This document shows positions 1 to 10,579 of a stretch of DNA of 64,000 nt, piece after piece. Origin of the DNA: Cyathus striatus. Lineage: Eukaryota; Basidiomycota; Agaricomycetes; Agaricales; Nidulariaceae. The position numbers were made by a program, and so were the translations under genes. Where the stretch lies: the NCBI GenBank assembly GCA_025738555.1, contig JAOVFP010000011.1:1612001-1676000 (forward strand), written 5' to 3'. The notes below the pieces were generated by a model, which saw only the letters and a list, made by a program, of their open reading frames with translations, was not told the origin of the DNA and searched no databases. Within the stretch, counting starts at the first letter, position 1, and every line of letters starts with the position of its first letter.

Positions 1-1335
1 TCGTCCTGTGGTATAAACCAATTATAAAATCTGCCATGCAAGAATTCATCAAACAGAGGAATGACCGTAGAGGGTTTGATATATTATAGTATTTTGTACC
101 ACAGTGCTATCTCAGTAGGTAAAGTTGACAATTCTCCACTTGATGTACATTCCCGCTACCTTTTAAGGTAGTAAGTAGGGTTATGTAGGGCGATGAAAAC
201 TCGTTTTTTGCAGAGCAAACACCTCCCATCAAGCAGAGTTTAAATACACGTGGTTGCCAAAATGATGGCAATCAACAATTTCCGCACATAATGAGAATGG
301 CTTTCGTCGTCTGGGTTGTAGCACGTTGTAAGCAGCTCGGAATACCTCAAAAAATTTATTATATATTTTATATAGTGTGAAATACGTGTATGTACAGTTA
401 TGGCTGAATTTAATATCTTGTTGGCATATTATAAACTATTTTTCTATGAAGCCGCATTTTCCTAAAGGAAATGATTCATTGACCAGCTGAGCACTTTAAG
501 AGCTATGGAATTGTTCAAAATTTTTCTGAGACATAAATTTTATACCAACTAATATAATATCTAGATGATTTAAAAATTGCTTCATTATTGTAGTGAAAAC
601 AGGAGTAATAAGTTTGATCACACATAATTGATATATGTGTCTCATCTCCTACCACTAAATATCTTCCTCTCTCTGACTAAATATCATACAGTGTACACAG
701 TACTATTCTGAATCATAAATTCTACATATAATCAGGAATTTCTGTACTGCTACATTAGTCTATGTAGCAATTAAGTATGCAATTTCTCAGGTCTGACAAA
801 TTAGACTCACATAAATACCATTATATCTCAGTATACAAACACCTATATCTTTTAATATTTCAATAGCTTATACTACATATATAATACATCATATGTCCAA
901 GATATAATGTAGAAATACCATTAAAAACAACTCCTGTAACCTAATTTGTAGATTGTGTGTGTCATGCTATTAAATAAGTCCATTATGTTATAAAGTTACA
1001 ATCCAGTAATATACATCATGGAAAGCACATATTCAAAATTTCAAGATAGTCTGCACAGAGCATAGTGTGTTACCTTCTAATTAATGTGAGAATGCCTCGC
1101 ATTTTTGGTGGGAAAAATGCATGATTGCCATCACTTTTGGCAACCACTGGTCCACTTGTAAATTTGAAATATTGGTCATTCCTGTATTCCAAGCAGTTAG
1201 GATCTCTAACTACTTGGTGCTTCTACATACTTACTGTGTCTGGTGTGTTGCTGACCATTTGTTGACTAACATACTTACAAGTTTTTTTGTATTTTATATT
1301 TTACATCATTACTTTAAAGTTTATGCTATATAGTA
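1..1335. other. AT-rich non-coding DNA
   Basis: I see no gene here: reading frames are short and interrupted and no protein family is recognisable. The only structured part is the hairpin-like end motif near position 152, listed separately. Confidence 0.6.
152..190 (+). repeat. Element-end motif with CTACCTT/AAGGTAG hairpin
   Basis: The sequence CCCGCTACC is followed by TTTTAAGGTAG, giving a 7-bp stem (156-162 against 165-171). It is followed by AAGTAGGGTTAT. The same end occurs on the minus strand at 51804 and 54607, in each case abutting different DNA. It therefore looks like the terminus of a transposon family. The rest of this copy cannot be delimited. Confidence 0.45.
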
Positions 1336-1611
1336 CTGGACCATTTCAACCACTTGTTCATGCTCTCTTGAGTGTGACAAAAAATTCAGCTTGGGCAAGT
1401 GTTCAAGCCTGAAATTAATGTGTGACACAGGGTGGAACTGTTCATACCCTTACAGATGCCTGGCACAGGGGAAACTTTTTGGCTAAGTAAGTGCCATATT
1501 TTGCTCAAACTACTGTTCATGACAGCATGTGATGCATGACAAATGTGCTCAAGTGTTCTGTTCAAAGGCCTGGTGTGACATGTGACTGAACACTTTGTTG
1601 AAATGGTCCAG
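1336..1611. mobile_element. MITE with TA target duplication
   Basis: The ends are inverted repeats beginning CTGGACCATTTCAAC, flanked by TA at 1334-1335 and 1612-1613. The 276-bp body is non-coding and carries TGTTCA/TGTGACA subterminal motifs. A 530-bp relative with similar ends lies at 24215-24744. TA duplication and short inverted ends fit a Tc1/mariner-type non-autonomous element. Confidence 0.7.
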
Positions 1612-1854
1612 TATGTTTAGTTATATCTTTCATCTCAGAACACTTCATGGAATATACATTTCCATGTTTTTATGAATTTCACATTGAAACTACATGCTGT
1701 GTTATGATGTTCAGGACTATTCTTTAACAACAAAATATCTCCTCACCAGAACATCATAGCATGGAACTGCTCTTGTGAAATTTATACAATCCCACATATT
1801 CTCTAGCCAATTTTATACTGATTATAGCTTGTGGGCCTTGGGCCAAGATGATAG
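1612..1854. other. Non-coding spacer
   Basis: No gene or repeat is recognised between the MITE and the chromovirus. The five bases CAAAG at 1855-1859 are the left target-site duplication of the retroelement. Confidence 0.5.
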
Positions 1855-1859
1855 CAAAG

Positions 1860-2567
1860 TGTCATAGCCATACTTTTACTACCTTATTTTCGCACTTCCC
1901 ACACTTCGTCTCTGCATTTCCTGCACTTCTTAACTTGTACTGATCTTGTTCTTCTACTTTCTCCTTCCGCTCTTCTGACAAATGTCACTGAGCTTATGTC
2001 ACCTTATTTGTACGATTCTTATCTGTTCTCCATTATGCTTTCTCCATCATACCCCAGGTATACTTGTCTCAGAATTCCTTTCAATCCTTAGTTCATCCTT
2101 GGTACATATTGTATTCAAACCCTACTCCACCTTCTGCCACCATCTTATTATGTTTATCAATTAGCATACTACTACCCATTCATTCACCGGTCATCGGTAA
2201 AGTTGTATAGTATTTAAGTAGCATATCTTGTACTACTGATACTCTGTTCGAATATCGACTAAGTTACGGTCTTCCCCACTTGTCTTTAAGATATACTCAT
2301 CTCCGGCTTAATCGTTGCTTCCAGTAACGATTCTGCACTCTGTACTCCACACTCCGCACTCTTGTCCCTCTCTCGCCTTACACTTCCGCATTCACCCCAT
2401 ACATCTGCCCTTTCACTTCCGCACTCATCTCCCACTTCTGCACTCCCGAATACCTGGACCACAAGAATGACAAGGGGCACAGCACACAAGCTGAAGCTGA
2501 CGGTCCTTCCTGTCCCACATTCCCTATCTCGCACTCACGACTTCGCATAGAAATACCGGTCTTGACA
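1860..2567 (+). repeat. 5' LTR of chromovirus 1
   Basis: It is 708 bp, starting TGTCATAGCC and ending GGTCTTGACA. It matches the 3' LTR apart from point differences and about 22 extra bases near its 5' side. C/T differences dominate what I can see. Confidence 0.95.
2211..2217 (+). promoter_or_regulatory. LTR TATA-like box
   Basis: TATTTAA lies in the middle of the LTR. The same motif is at 10908-10914 in the 3' LTR. Its position is right for the U3/R promoter of the element; no start site can be read from sequence alone. Confidence 0.5.
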
Positions 2568-2586
2568 GTATATTTGAACTCACACC

Positions 2587-4134
2587 TTGAGTTCTCATCC
2601 TTACTCATATCTTTTGTCTATGGCTACTAGGACCGAAGGTCCCTGCACACGAAAACAAACTGCTTTAGAACTTGAGGCTGCCGAAGCGCCACCTCTGTCT
2701 ATCAGTGCTATCATAGTGCAACCTTCAGGTTCTATGTCTACTACTATCCATTGCCCATTGTTACCTGCACACAGCATCCATTTCCAGCCTCACTCCATTC
2801 CTCTTGCACCAGCAGAAATGGAACAAACTGCTACCATACCTGGGCTCTCTTGCACCACTCCCACATCTGAAACTCACTCCGCTTCCACTTCCCAGCATGA
2901 GGAACAACAGGCAAGCCAATCTGTTGCACCTCCTCCCACTATTCCAGTGGAGGAATGTGCTGGTAACACCACACCTGCACCACAAGATGCACCTGGGGCT
3001 GCTCCAGGAGCTCCTGGAGGTTCAGGTGATCCTGATGGGTCAGATGACCCAGATGGCCATTCTCATGGTGGTCATTATCGCTCTCGTCATCGCTCCCGCA
3101 CTTGTTCCCACACTTGTTCCCACACTTGTTCTCACTCTCACTCTTCATCTGATATTAATCGTGAGACCTTGAATGTGATTCTGCGTCTTGCAGAATCTCT
3201 CGCCATTAGGACTCCAACCTCTCACATACCTCAGTGTAAGGTCAAGGAGCCCGACACTTTTGACGGCGCGAGTGTTACCAAACTGGAACCCTTCATCCTA
3301 CAGTGTCTCCTAGTTTTCCACAATAACGAGACCATGTACCCCACCGACTATTCCAGAGTCAATTATGCCATTTCCTACCTATGGGGTACGGCCATGAATC
3401 TATTTGTGCCACACATTTCTAGCGGAACCAATGAGGACTGGATGTCCTCTTGGCCATGCTTCCTCATAGTCCTCCACACTCACTTCGGCCTTGCTGACCC
3501 TACTAGTGATGCGGAATCACACATTATGGTTATCCACATGGACGATAACCAGCGCATTGCTACTTACAAAGTAAAGTTTAATGAGTGTGCTTCTTTACTG
3601 GACTGGGGCGAAACTGCCCTTGCAGCCCAGTACTATCATGGGCTCTGCTCCCACATCAAGGATGACCTCGCTCTCCTTGATTTACCTCCTACCCTAGGAG
3701 ATAGGAAATTCCTGGCTCAGAAGGTCGATATGTGCTATTGGAAGCACCAGGCAGAAAAGGGTTTTGAGTCGAAGTCTTCCAGACAAGCCACAAAGTCTTC
3801 AGATAATGTGGCGTCCACGAGCACTACTAATAAGTCTCACTCTTTGACTCCCCCCAAACCATCGACCTCCACACCATCCTCGGGAAAACCTACCAGCACA
3901 CTGCAAACGCCAGCTGTCGACCTAAGTGATAAACTTGGGAAAGACGGTAAGCTGACCCCCGAGGAACGCAAACGCCGCATGGACAGCAACCTGTGCCTCT
4001 TCTGTGGGAAACCTGGTCATCGCGCAAAGGATTGCCGAAAGGCATCCTCAGCAGCTAAAGCTCGCACTGCGACCATCCCCACACCCACTGCCGAAGACTC
4101 TATTTTGAACTCTGAAGAGAGCTCGAAAAAATAG
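2587..4134 (+). CDS. gag: Gag (capsid/nucleocapsid) of chromovirus 1
   Basis: This 515-codon frame is intact and begins 20 bases after the 5' LTR; an internal ATG at 2620 is an alternative start. Residues about 1-155 are low-complexity, rich in Thr, Ser and Pro. Residues about 157-187 are a His/Arg/Cys/Ser tract. The middle (about 210-400) has the helical capsid-like character of Ty3 Gag, with motifs such as FDGASVTKLEPFILQC. A CX2CX4HX4C zinc knuckle (CLFCGKPGHRAKDC) lies at about residues 470-483 and would bind RNA. The frame ends at TAG after an A6 run, where pol continues in the -1 frame. It is the only uninterrupted gene of the element. Confidence 0.9.
   Translation: MSSHPYSYLLSMATRTEGPCTRKQTALELEAAEAPPLSISAIIVQPSGSMSTTIHCPLLPAHSIHFQPHSIPLAPAEMEQTATIPGLSCTTPTSETHSASTSQHEEQQASQSVAPPPTIPVEECAGNTTPAPQDAPGAAPGAPGGSGDPDGSDDPDGHSHGGHYRSRHRSRTCSHTCSHTCSHSHSSSDINRETLNVILRLAESLAIRTPTSHIPQCKVKEPDTFDGASVTKLEPFILQCLLVFHNNETMYPTDYSRVNYAISYLWGTAMNLFVPHISSGTNEDWMSSWPCFLIVLHTHFGLADPTSDAESHIMVIHMDDNQRIATYKVKFNECASLLDWGETALAAQYYHGLCSHIKDDLALLDLPPTLGDRKFLAQKVDMCYWKHQAEKGFESKSSRQATKSSDNVASTSTTNKSHSLTPPKPSTSTPSSGKPTSTLQTPAVDLSDKLGKDGKLTPEERKRRMDSNLCLFCGKPGHRAKDCRKASSAAKARTATIPTPTAEDSILNSEESSKK
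4116..4134 (+). promoter_or_regulatory. Gag-pol -1 frameshift window
   Basis: The pol frame is closed by TGA at 4113-4115 and gag is closed by TAG at 4132-4134. Any gag-pol fusion must therefore shift -1 inside these 19 bases. The window contains six consecutive A (4126-4131) directly before the gag stop, with lysine codons on both sides of a possible slip. The slip site is inferred from the frames; no pseudoknot was established. Confidence 0.6.
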
Positions 4135-6321
4135 AGTGCAGCCCTCAGGTTCCTGTACAGACTGAGGGCCGCGTTGATCCCTCCTGTACACCCAGGGAGA
4201 TCTGCCTCAATGCATCTGCTCTTTATGACCCCCAAGCTTTACACATTCGTTTATTATCTACTTCTGCATCCGATTCTGCACTTTCTTTTTCCTTTTCCGC
4301 ACTAGTAGATTCTGGTTCAACCCACTGCTTTGTAGACTCGCATTTTACTCAGTTTCACAACCTTCTGACCACCCCATGCACCCCTATTCCTTTAAAGCTC
4401 TTTGACAGCTCCTCAAACTCTATACTTACTCAAGTTACTACAATTCCTGTAACTTTTCCATCTGGTGAATGCATAACTATGGACTTTTATGTCACTCTGC
4501 TCGACTCATCGTGCTCTGCGGTTCTAGATTTCAACTGGCTCTCCCTATACAATCCGTTGATTGATTGGACTGAGAGATGTATCTTAGGATTCCAAACCAC
4601 AGCCTCATGCCCATCATTTCTGTCTTCGTCGATGACCTCTGAGGAAGCTCCCGTGCTTCCGACCTCTGCTTCACCAGATGCAAACCCACCTCTGCAACCT
4701 ACAACTCCGCAAATATCCTTAATCAATGCTGCCACATTCCTTTGCACTAGTAAGCTTGAAGGTGCTCAAATGTTTAGGATACAACTTGGAGCAGTCGTTT
4801 CTGCTGCTGCTGCATCCGCACTCGATGAGGACCTGGCAGACCTTGCAAAAGTGCCCACTGAGTATCACAAATTCGCTGATGTCTTCAGCAAAAGCCATGC
4901 TGACTCCCTTGCCCTGCATCGCCCCTATGATCTTCAAATCAATCTTGAAGAAGGAGGATCCCCTCCTGTAGGAATGATCTACTCGCTCTCTCAGAATGAG
5001 CTCAGGGCCCTACATGAATTTATTGATGAGCATCTTTGTATTGGTTTTATCTGTCCTTCCTGCTCACCACATGGTGCACCTGTTCTTTTTGTTCGCCAAA
5101 AAGATGGCTCACTATGTCTCTGCATTGATTTCAGAGGACTTAATGCCATCTTGAAGAAAGATCAATACCCCCTTCCACTTATTTCTGACCTCCTCGACTC
5201 TCTGCACAAGGCCCGCATTTATACCAAAATTGACCTTCACCATGCCTACCACCTGGTCTGTGTTGCTGAGGGAGATGAATGGAAGATGGCTTTCCGCACT
5301 CGTTATGGGTCCTTCGAATGGTTAGTAATGCCATTTGGACTCACTAACGCTCCTGCTGCCTTCAAGCGTTTCATGAACGACATATTCAAGGATTTACTTG
5401 ACGTTTGTGTAACCGTCTACCTCGATGACATCTTCATATACTCAGATAACCTCGCTGATCATCGGAAGCATGTTCATGAAGTCCTCAAACGTTTATGCTA
5501 ACATGGCCCTTATGCACATGCAGACAAATGCGAATTCCATTCTGAGTCTATTGAGTATCTGGGTTACATTCTTTCTCCAAGCGGACTCACTATGTCTCAG
5601 GAGAAAGTAAAGACCATTCAGAATTGGCCTGAACCCAAGAAAGTTAAAGACGTTCAGTCCTTCTTGGGGTTTGTGAATTTCTATCACCGTTTCATTTTTA
5701 ATTATTCTGATATAGTTGTGCCACTTACACAACTAACTTGGAAAGGCCTCAAGTGGGAGTTCTCACCCGCTTGCTGCACAGCTTTCGACTCACTCAAAAC
5801 GGCTTTCACCACTGCACCAATTCTCACCCATTGGATTCCCAATGCACAACTCGTTGTCGAAACTGACGCCTCCGACTACACATTGGCAGCCATCCTCTCC
5901 ATTATCACTGAAGATGGCGAAATCCACCCTATTGCATTCCACTCCTGCACTTTTACCTCCCCCGAACTTAATTATGATACTCATGATAAGGAACTTCTAG
6001 CTATCTTCGAGGCCTTCCACATCTGGTGCCATTACCTCGAAAGTGTGGGCTCTCCAATTGATGTCATTACAGACTATAAAAACCTGGAATATTTTTCCAC
6101 AACAAAAATCCTCACCTGTTGACAAGCCCGTTGGTCAGAGTACCTCTCTCAGTTTCACCTAATCATTTGTTTCCATCCTGGCAAGCTCGGTACAAAGCCG
6201 GACTCGTTAACTAGACGCTGGGACGTCTACTCTAAAGGGGGGGATAATGACTATGCAAAGGTTAATCTGCATAATTTCTGTCCTGTTAAAAGGGCTAAGA
6301 GGGTTACTAGGGAGTAATAGC
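4116..6321 (+). pseudogene. pol: Pol, 5' part: protease, reverse transcriptase, RNase H
   Basis: The aspartic protease core LVDSGSTHCF is at about 4302-4331. The reverse transcriptase follows, with QKDGSLCLCIDFRGLN near 5100, MPFGLTNAP near 5330 and the catalytic YLDD box near 5420. RNase H starts near 5850 (VVETDASDYTLAAIL), with ITDYKNLEYF near 6066. The frame is one continuous register broken by TAA at 5499-5501, between thumb and palm, and by TGA at 6120-6122 in the segment normally reading LTRRQARW. The TGA fits a CGA arginine codon mutated by C to T. It carries on to about 6283, where a solo LTR interrupts it. Catalytic Asp residues are otherwise present. Confidence 0.9.
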
Positions 6322-7349
6322 TACGAAACTATGTAAAGGTCGTCGCTTACTCTTGCTAACAATCAAGCAGGGGCGAGTCCGGGGGAATATCTTCAGAATA
6401 CACAAGGTAATTCTGGGCAAGGGAGGGGTGAACACACTATAATATTCACTTGTAATCTATAACACTTGTAATCACTAATATTAAACTAAGCTTCTTTGAG
6501 GTCCTGGGAGGGCTTAGATCACACTGGGTTTTTACACTCGGAAATTGAATAGATTGTCACGAATACACTAAATAGCACTGATAGCGGAAGGAATTGATAC
6601 AGGATTGCTTGGTTCTACATGAGCAGGTTTGCGAGTTTTATATACTACTGGAAAAGCGGAGTTCTTAGATACTGTAAAGGTACTGTACAGGTATAGCAGA
6701 TGTCTAGATAAGGTAATTAACTACGATGCTGGGCGGAGGGACATGCGCGAAGGTCTGGATAGGAGAGCGTTGGACTTAGCTCCTTGAAAGGGGCGGGTGC
6801 GCGTGATAAATAGGGACGCGCTTATTGGCTGATGCACATGTTTAGATGCCCTGTCGTGTCGCAGGCCTAAAGATAGAACCATCGGCAACCACGGCTTCGG
6901 GTATATGGTCTGTTCGCTTTGATCAGTAGATCAGGGTGAGATCTCATTTGCAAGATGCCAAGGACCGATCTGGGTTGAGTCCAGAGTAGTGGCAATGGCT
7001 GTTGGCGCTTGATGGGTGCCTTGACGCTGTCGGCTTCTTTGGGTAAGTTGCGCTGCCGGAACCATCCCGTGACCTGGACACATTGCGTTACCACGCGCTT
7101 ATGGTGGATCAAGTGCCATTGGGGTTCTATATACACGCTTTCCTGCTAATCCCTTATTATAATCACTATTGCTTTCAGATCTGTTTACTATGTCCTTAGT
7201 GGTGGTGACTATAAATAGCACGATTGTTGGCAGTTCGGACCTCACTCCAACGCTTAGGTAATCCAATTGTGATCGCAAGTGAGTGATTTATATTATGTAG
7301 ATATCGCAAAAATACGCTTATATATGTTGTACGTCCGTCAGGCGTATCA
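6284..7349 (-). repeat. Solo LTR inserted in pol
   Basis: The 1,066-bp block interrupts the reading between ...VNLHNFCPV and the segment before the integrase. Read on the minus strand it runs TGATACGCC to CCTTTTAACA, in TG...CA form. It holds a minus-strand TATATAAAA at 6636-6644, as expected in an LTR. CTGT occurs at both junctions (6283-6286 and 7350-7353), but an exact 5-bp duplication is not seen. No internal coding region belongs to it. Confidence 0.75.
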
Positions 7350-8939
7350 CTGTGTTCACTCATTTCCAGCTCCAAGCCTCACTTCGAGCTACCGCACTCA
7401 TTTTTCTGACCTTACGTGCTAGTGTAATCATGGATGTTGAACAACTCCACAATGACATCCTTGCTGTGTTACCTTCCGACCCCATTGCATGCATTCACCT
7501 TGCTAACCCAGTTAACTGGTGGTCTGTTGACAACAAAGGTTTTCTGCATCTAGACAACCATATTTGGGTTCCTACCTCTCCTGACTTTCCCAACCTACGA
7601 CTCTGCGTTCTTTTGTACAAACATGATCACATCCTTTCTGGCCACTATGGCCAAAACAAAACGTTAAACTTGATCCGCTGCGAGTACACCTGGCCTGGTC
7701 TTTGTACCTTCATAAAAGATTATTGTAAGTCTTGCACCACTTGTATGCATAACAAACCACAGTGACACCAGCCATACAGAACTCTAAAGCAATTACCAAT
7801 TCCTGAACAGCCATGGAACTCGATCAATGGATTTCATTGGTACACTACTGACCTCATCTGCTTATGAGAAAGAGTTCAATGCGGTACTTGTCGTTGTTGA
7901 TTGTCTTACAAAGCAAGCAATATTTATTCCTACTACGAACAAGCTTACCTCAGAAAAGCTCGCTGAGCTTTTTGTCCTCCATGTTTTCTCTAAACATGGT
8001 ATTCCATCTCATGTTATGTCAGATCGAGGAAAGGAGTTCATCTCCCACTTTTTCCGCTCTTTAGGTACCGTTCTCAATATGAATCTTCATTCCACCTCTG
8101 GTTATCATCCAGAGGGCGACGGTCAAATTGAACGCACTAATCAGACACTGGAACAGTACATCTGCATTTATTGTAACTACCAGCAAGACAATTGGGCCCT
8201 ACTCCTCCCCCTCGCTGAGTTTACTTACAATAACGCTCCTAGTGCCACCACAGGTGTTTCTCCCTTCTTCACTAACAAAGGCTATAACCCGAACCTCACA
8301 GTATACCCTGAGCATGACATTACTGCTGCCCACGCCCGCGAATTTGCTATCGACCTTGATGAACTTCACCAGATGCTCAAGTCTGAGATAGCAGCTGCTC
8401 AGAAGTGCTATCAAGGACCTGCAGACAAAAAGAGACTCCCCTCTCCCGAGTTTCCAATTGGTTCCAAAGCTTTCATCAAAGCTGAGCACTTCCACACTAC
8501 TTGACCTACACGAAAGTTCGCCAAGAAATACCTAGGTCCATTCGAAGTTATTGCCTCTCCTGGTACTCACTCCCGCACTCTCCAACTCCCCAACACCTAC
8601 CATTCCATACACCCTGTCTTTCATGTCTCCATGCTTGAACCATCCACTGAGAACACTATACCTGGTCATGTCGTTTCACCCCCTCCACCTGTCAAATTCG
8701 AAGATGGCGAAATCAAACACGAGATTGCCAAAATTCTGGACTCAAAAATCGACAAATGTCTCAAGTGCAAACTCAAGTACTTCATACAGTGGAATGGCTA
8801 TCAAGACACTGACGAGGAGTTCTCCTGGCTACCCACATCCGAGCTTGATAATGCGGCTGAGTTTGTTGAAGAGTTTCATACTCAGTACCCCAACAAACCT
8901 GATCCTAAAGACACTGAGAAACTACTTCATCCCTCTTAG
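7350..8939 (+). pseudogene. pol: Pol, 3' part: integrase and chromodomain
   Basis: The HHCC zinc domain lies at about 7620-7760 (HDHILSGHYGQ... then CKSCTTC). The catalytic D-D-E is visible: VVVDCLTK near 7880, SDRGKEF near 8020 and the Glu of GQIERTNQ near 8125. A GPY/F-type region (KYLGPFEVIASPGTHSRTLQL) precedes a chromodomain at about 8715-8900 (EIAKILDSKID, LKYFIQWNGY, SWLPTSEL), which defines the chromovirus clade and would target modified histones. Defects are TGA at 7763-7765 and 8502-8504, both where arginine is usual, and loss of two bases near 7825 that changes frame. Confidence 0.9.
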
Positions 8940-9066
8940 TCTCACACCTCTGACTACACTTATTTCTTCACTTCCGCACTTCTGCACTTCTGCATTTCCC
9001 ATTCCAATCTCGCTTTATTTCTGCAAGATGACAAGTACAAAAAAAATATATATATATTAAAACTAA

Positions 9067-10425
9067 TTATTGGGTCCCTTGCATCTGGGACCCAATCTCC
9101 GGCTCGTCATCCTCCTCCGCACTATCCACACTACTCGAACTTCCAGAACTGCTCATTTCTTCACCCTCTACTACCTCTGTATCCGCACGCCTCGAGGTTC
9201 CCACCTGGCCTTGAAAAGTGGTCAACTCCTGCCACACCCCCTGCAATTCGGCCACGGCCCGTCTCATTTCTTCCACCAAGGCCTGCTGAAGTTCCATTGA
9301 TCGCTGTTGCTCTTCAAACATTGCAAGTCAAGCAACCTGCATTTCCTCCATTTGAACCTCATGGGCCTGTTGGACTTCCCGCAACAACTCCCGTTGGTCC
9401 CTCGCCATCTGCTGCATTGTATGCAGTAGCTTTCCTTGCAGACCTGCATCTGCCTCTCGCTCATGATTGAGCTTGGGTTCATCTTCATCCTCCTCATCGG
9501 ACTCGGGCACAGTCATGGTTCATGGACACACCTTCTTGGAAGGCTGCCCCTCTGCGTCATTACCAACCTCAGCTGACCCCACTTTTCTTTTCTTGCTATG
9601 AGTCGTGGTGGGGGCAGTGGTGACTGGTGGGTCCATGCTGCATTGTCGATGTGATTCCGCACAGAACTCGCAGGGGGAAAACTTGCTGTCCCTATCAAAA
9701 GAATTAGTAGGTTTTCAAAAATACTTGAAAACTACTTACCTCTCTCAGTTACACTTCCCTCTCTTTGAACGATCCCTCTGCACTCGGCAACGGTGACAGA
9801 CCTTTGTGCTGGGAAGGTATATGGGCCCAGGCTTCTTGTCCTTCGACGAGCCTTCCACTTCACTACCTACGACCTCATTTGTGGGCTCAGCACCCAGTTC
9901 ATTGTCTGTGGCCTCTTCATTACCTTCTTCCTCCTCATCAGAATCCTCCACTACTGACTTACCACACACAAGGGTACAACTCTTCTCTTTACCCTTTCCC
10001 TTTCTCGAACTCCCCACCACCGATGCCACTTCCACCGTTTCTGACCTTCATGCCTCTTCCGCTTTTCATGCCTCTTCAGCTTTTTGTGCCTCTTCCGCTT
10101 TTTGTGCCTCTTCCGCTTTTTGTGCCTCTTCCACATTTTGTGCTTCCTCTGCCTTTTGAGTCTCCTCTGCCTTCTGCACCTCCTCTGCTTTACGAGCCTC
10201 CTTGGCTATCCTCTCTTCCTCTTTCTTCTTATCCTCTGCAGCCTGTCTCAATGCGGCTAACCTTGCCGCTGCTGCTGCCTGCCTCTCCTGTCATTCTCGT
10301 TCAATGGCCTCCCTTTGCTCTTCCTCTTTTCATCTGTCCTCAGCCTCCTCAGCCTCAAGTCTTTCGATCTCTTGAAGTTGTTTGAACACTGACATATTGT
10401 CCGAGATTTGTCCAGGGTTCGACAT
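9067..10425 (-). pseudogene. Antisense Cys-rich coiled-coil gene inside the retroelement
   Basis: A minus-strand frame of about 436 residues starts at the ATG at 10425 and ends at TAA at 9067. It holds one 48-bp intron (9692-9739; GTAAGT donor, CTAAT branch, TAG acceptor) that keeps the frame and removes a stop. The N-terminal third is a Lys/Glu/Ala-rich helical repeat (KAEEAQKAEEA type), followed by an acidic Ser-rich stretch. The centre has paired cysteines (VCHRC, KCN, spliced to CEFC, QCS), which resembles a fungal zinc-cluster-like domain. The C-terminal part is acidic and Gln-rich. All seven internal stops are TGA. I do not recognise a named family; similar antisense genes are, as I recall, frequent in basidiomycete Ty3 elements. 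Confidence 0.75.
9069..9096. terminator. 10-bp inverted repeat between convergent gene ends
   Basis: ATTGGGTCCC and GGGACCCAAT form a perfect stem around an 8-base loop. It lies at the stop codon of the antisense gene and 130 bp after the end of pol. It could serve as a shared 3'-end or transcript-pausing signal; that role is inferred. Confidence 0.4.
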
Positions 10426-10566
10426 GGTGAAAAGAAGAAAGATGTTGAAGTATCTCCTTAGTGGGCACCTAGCTTATATGGATTCACTGGTACGCAAACA
10501 ATGCAAAATGCCGTAAAAAAGTTTAAAGTTTTCCATCAAACCTAACAGCCCTCGTGGCTCGGCCCT

Positions 10567-10576
10567 AAGGGGGAGA
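10567..10576 (+). other. Polypurine tract of chromovirus 1
   Basis: AAGGGGGAGA precedes TAC and the 3' LTR start. This is the standard position for the plus-strand primer of Ty3-type elements. Confidence 0.8.
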
Positions 10577-10579
10577 TAC

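Noticed and set aside
6867..7136. 89-codon minus-strand frame in the solo LTR
   Set aside because: It lies within LTR sequence, has no recognisable motif, and LTRs of this type do not encode proteins.
9765..10385. 206-codon Pro/Leu-rich plus-strand frame
   Set aside because: It is the complement of the KAEEAQ-type repeats of the antisense gene, which has the intron and start codon.
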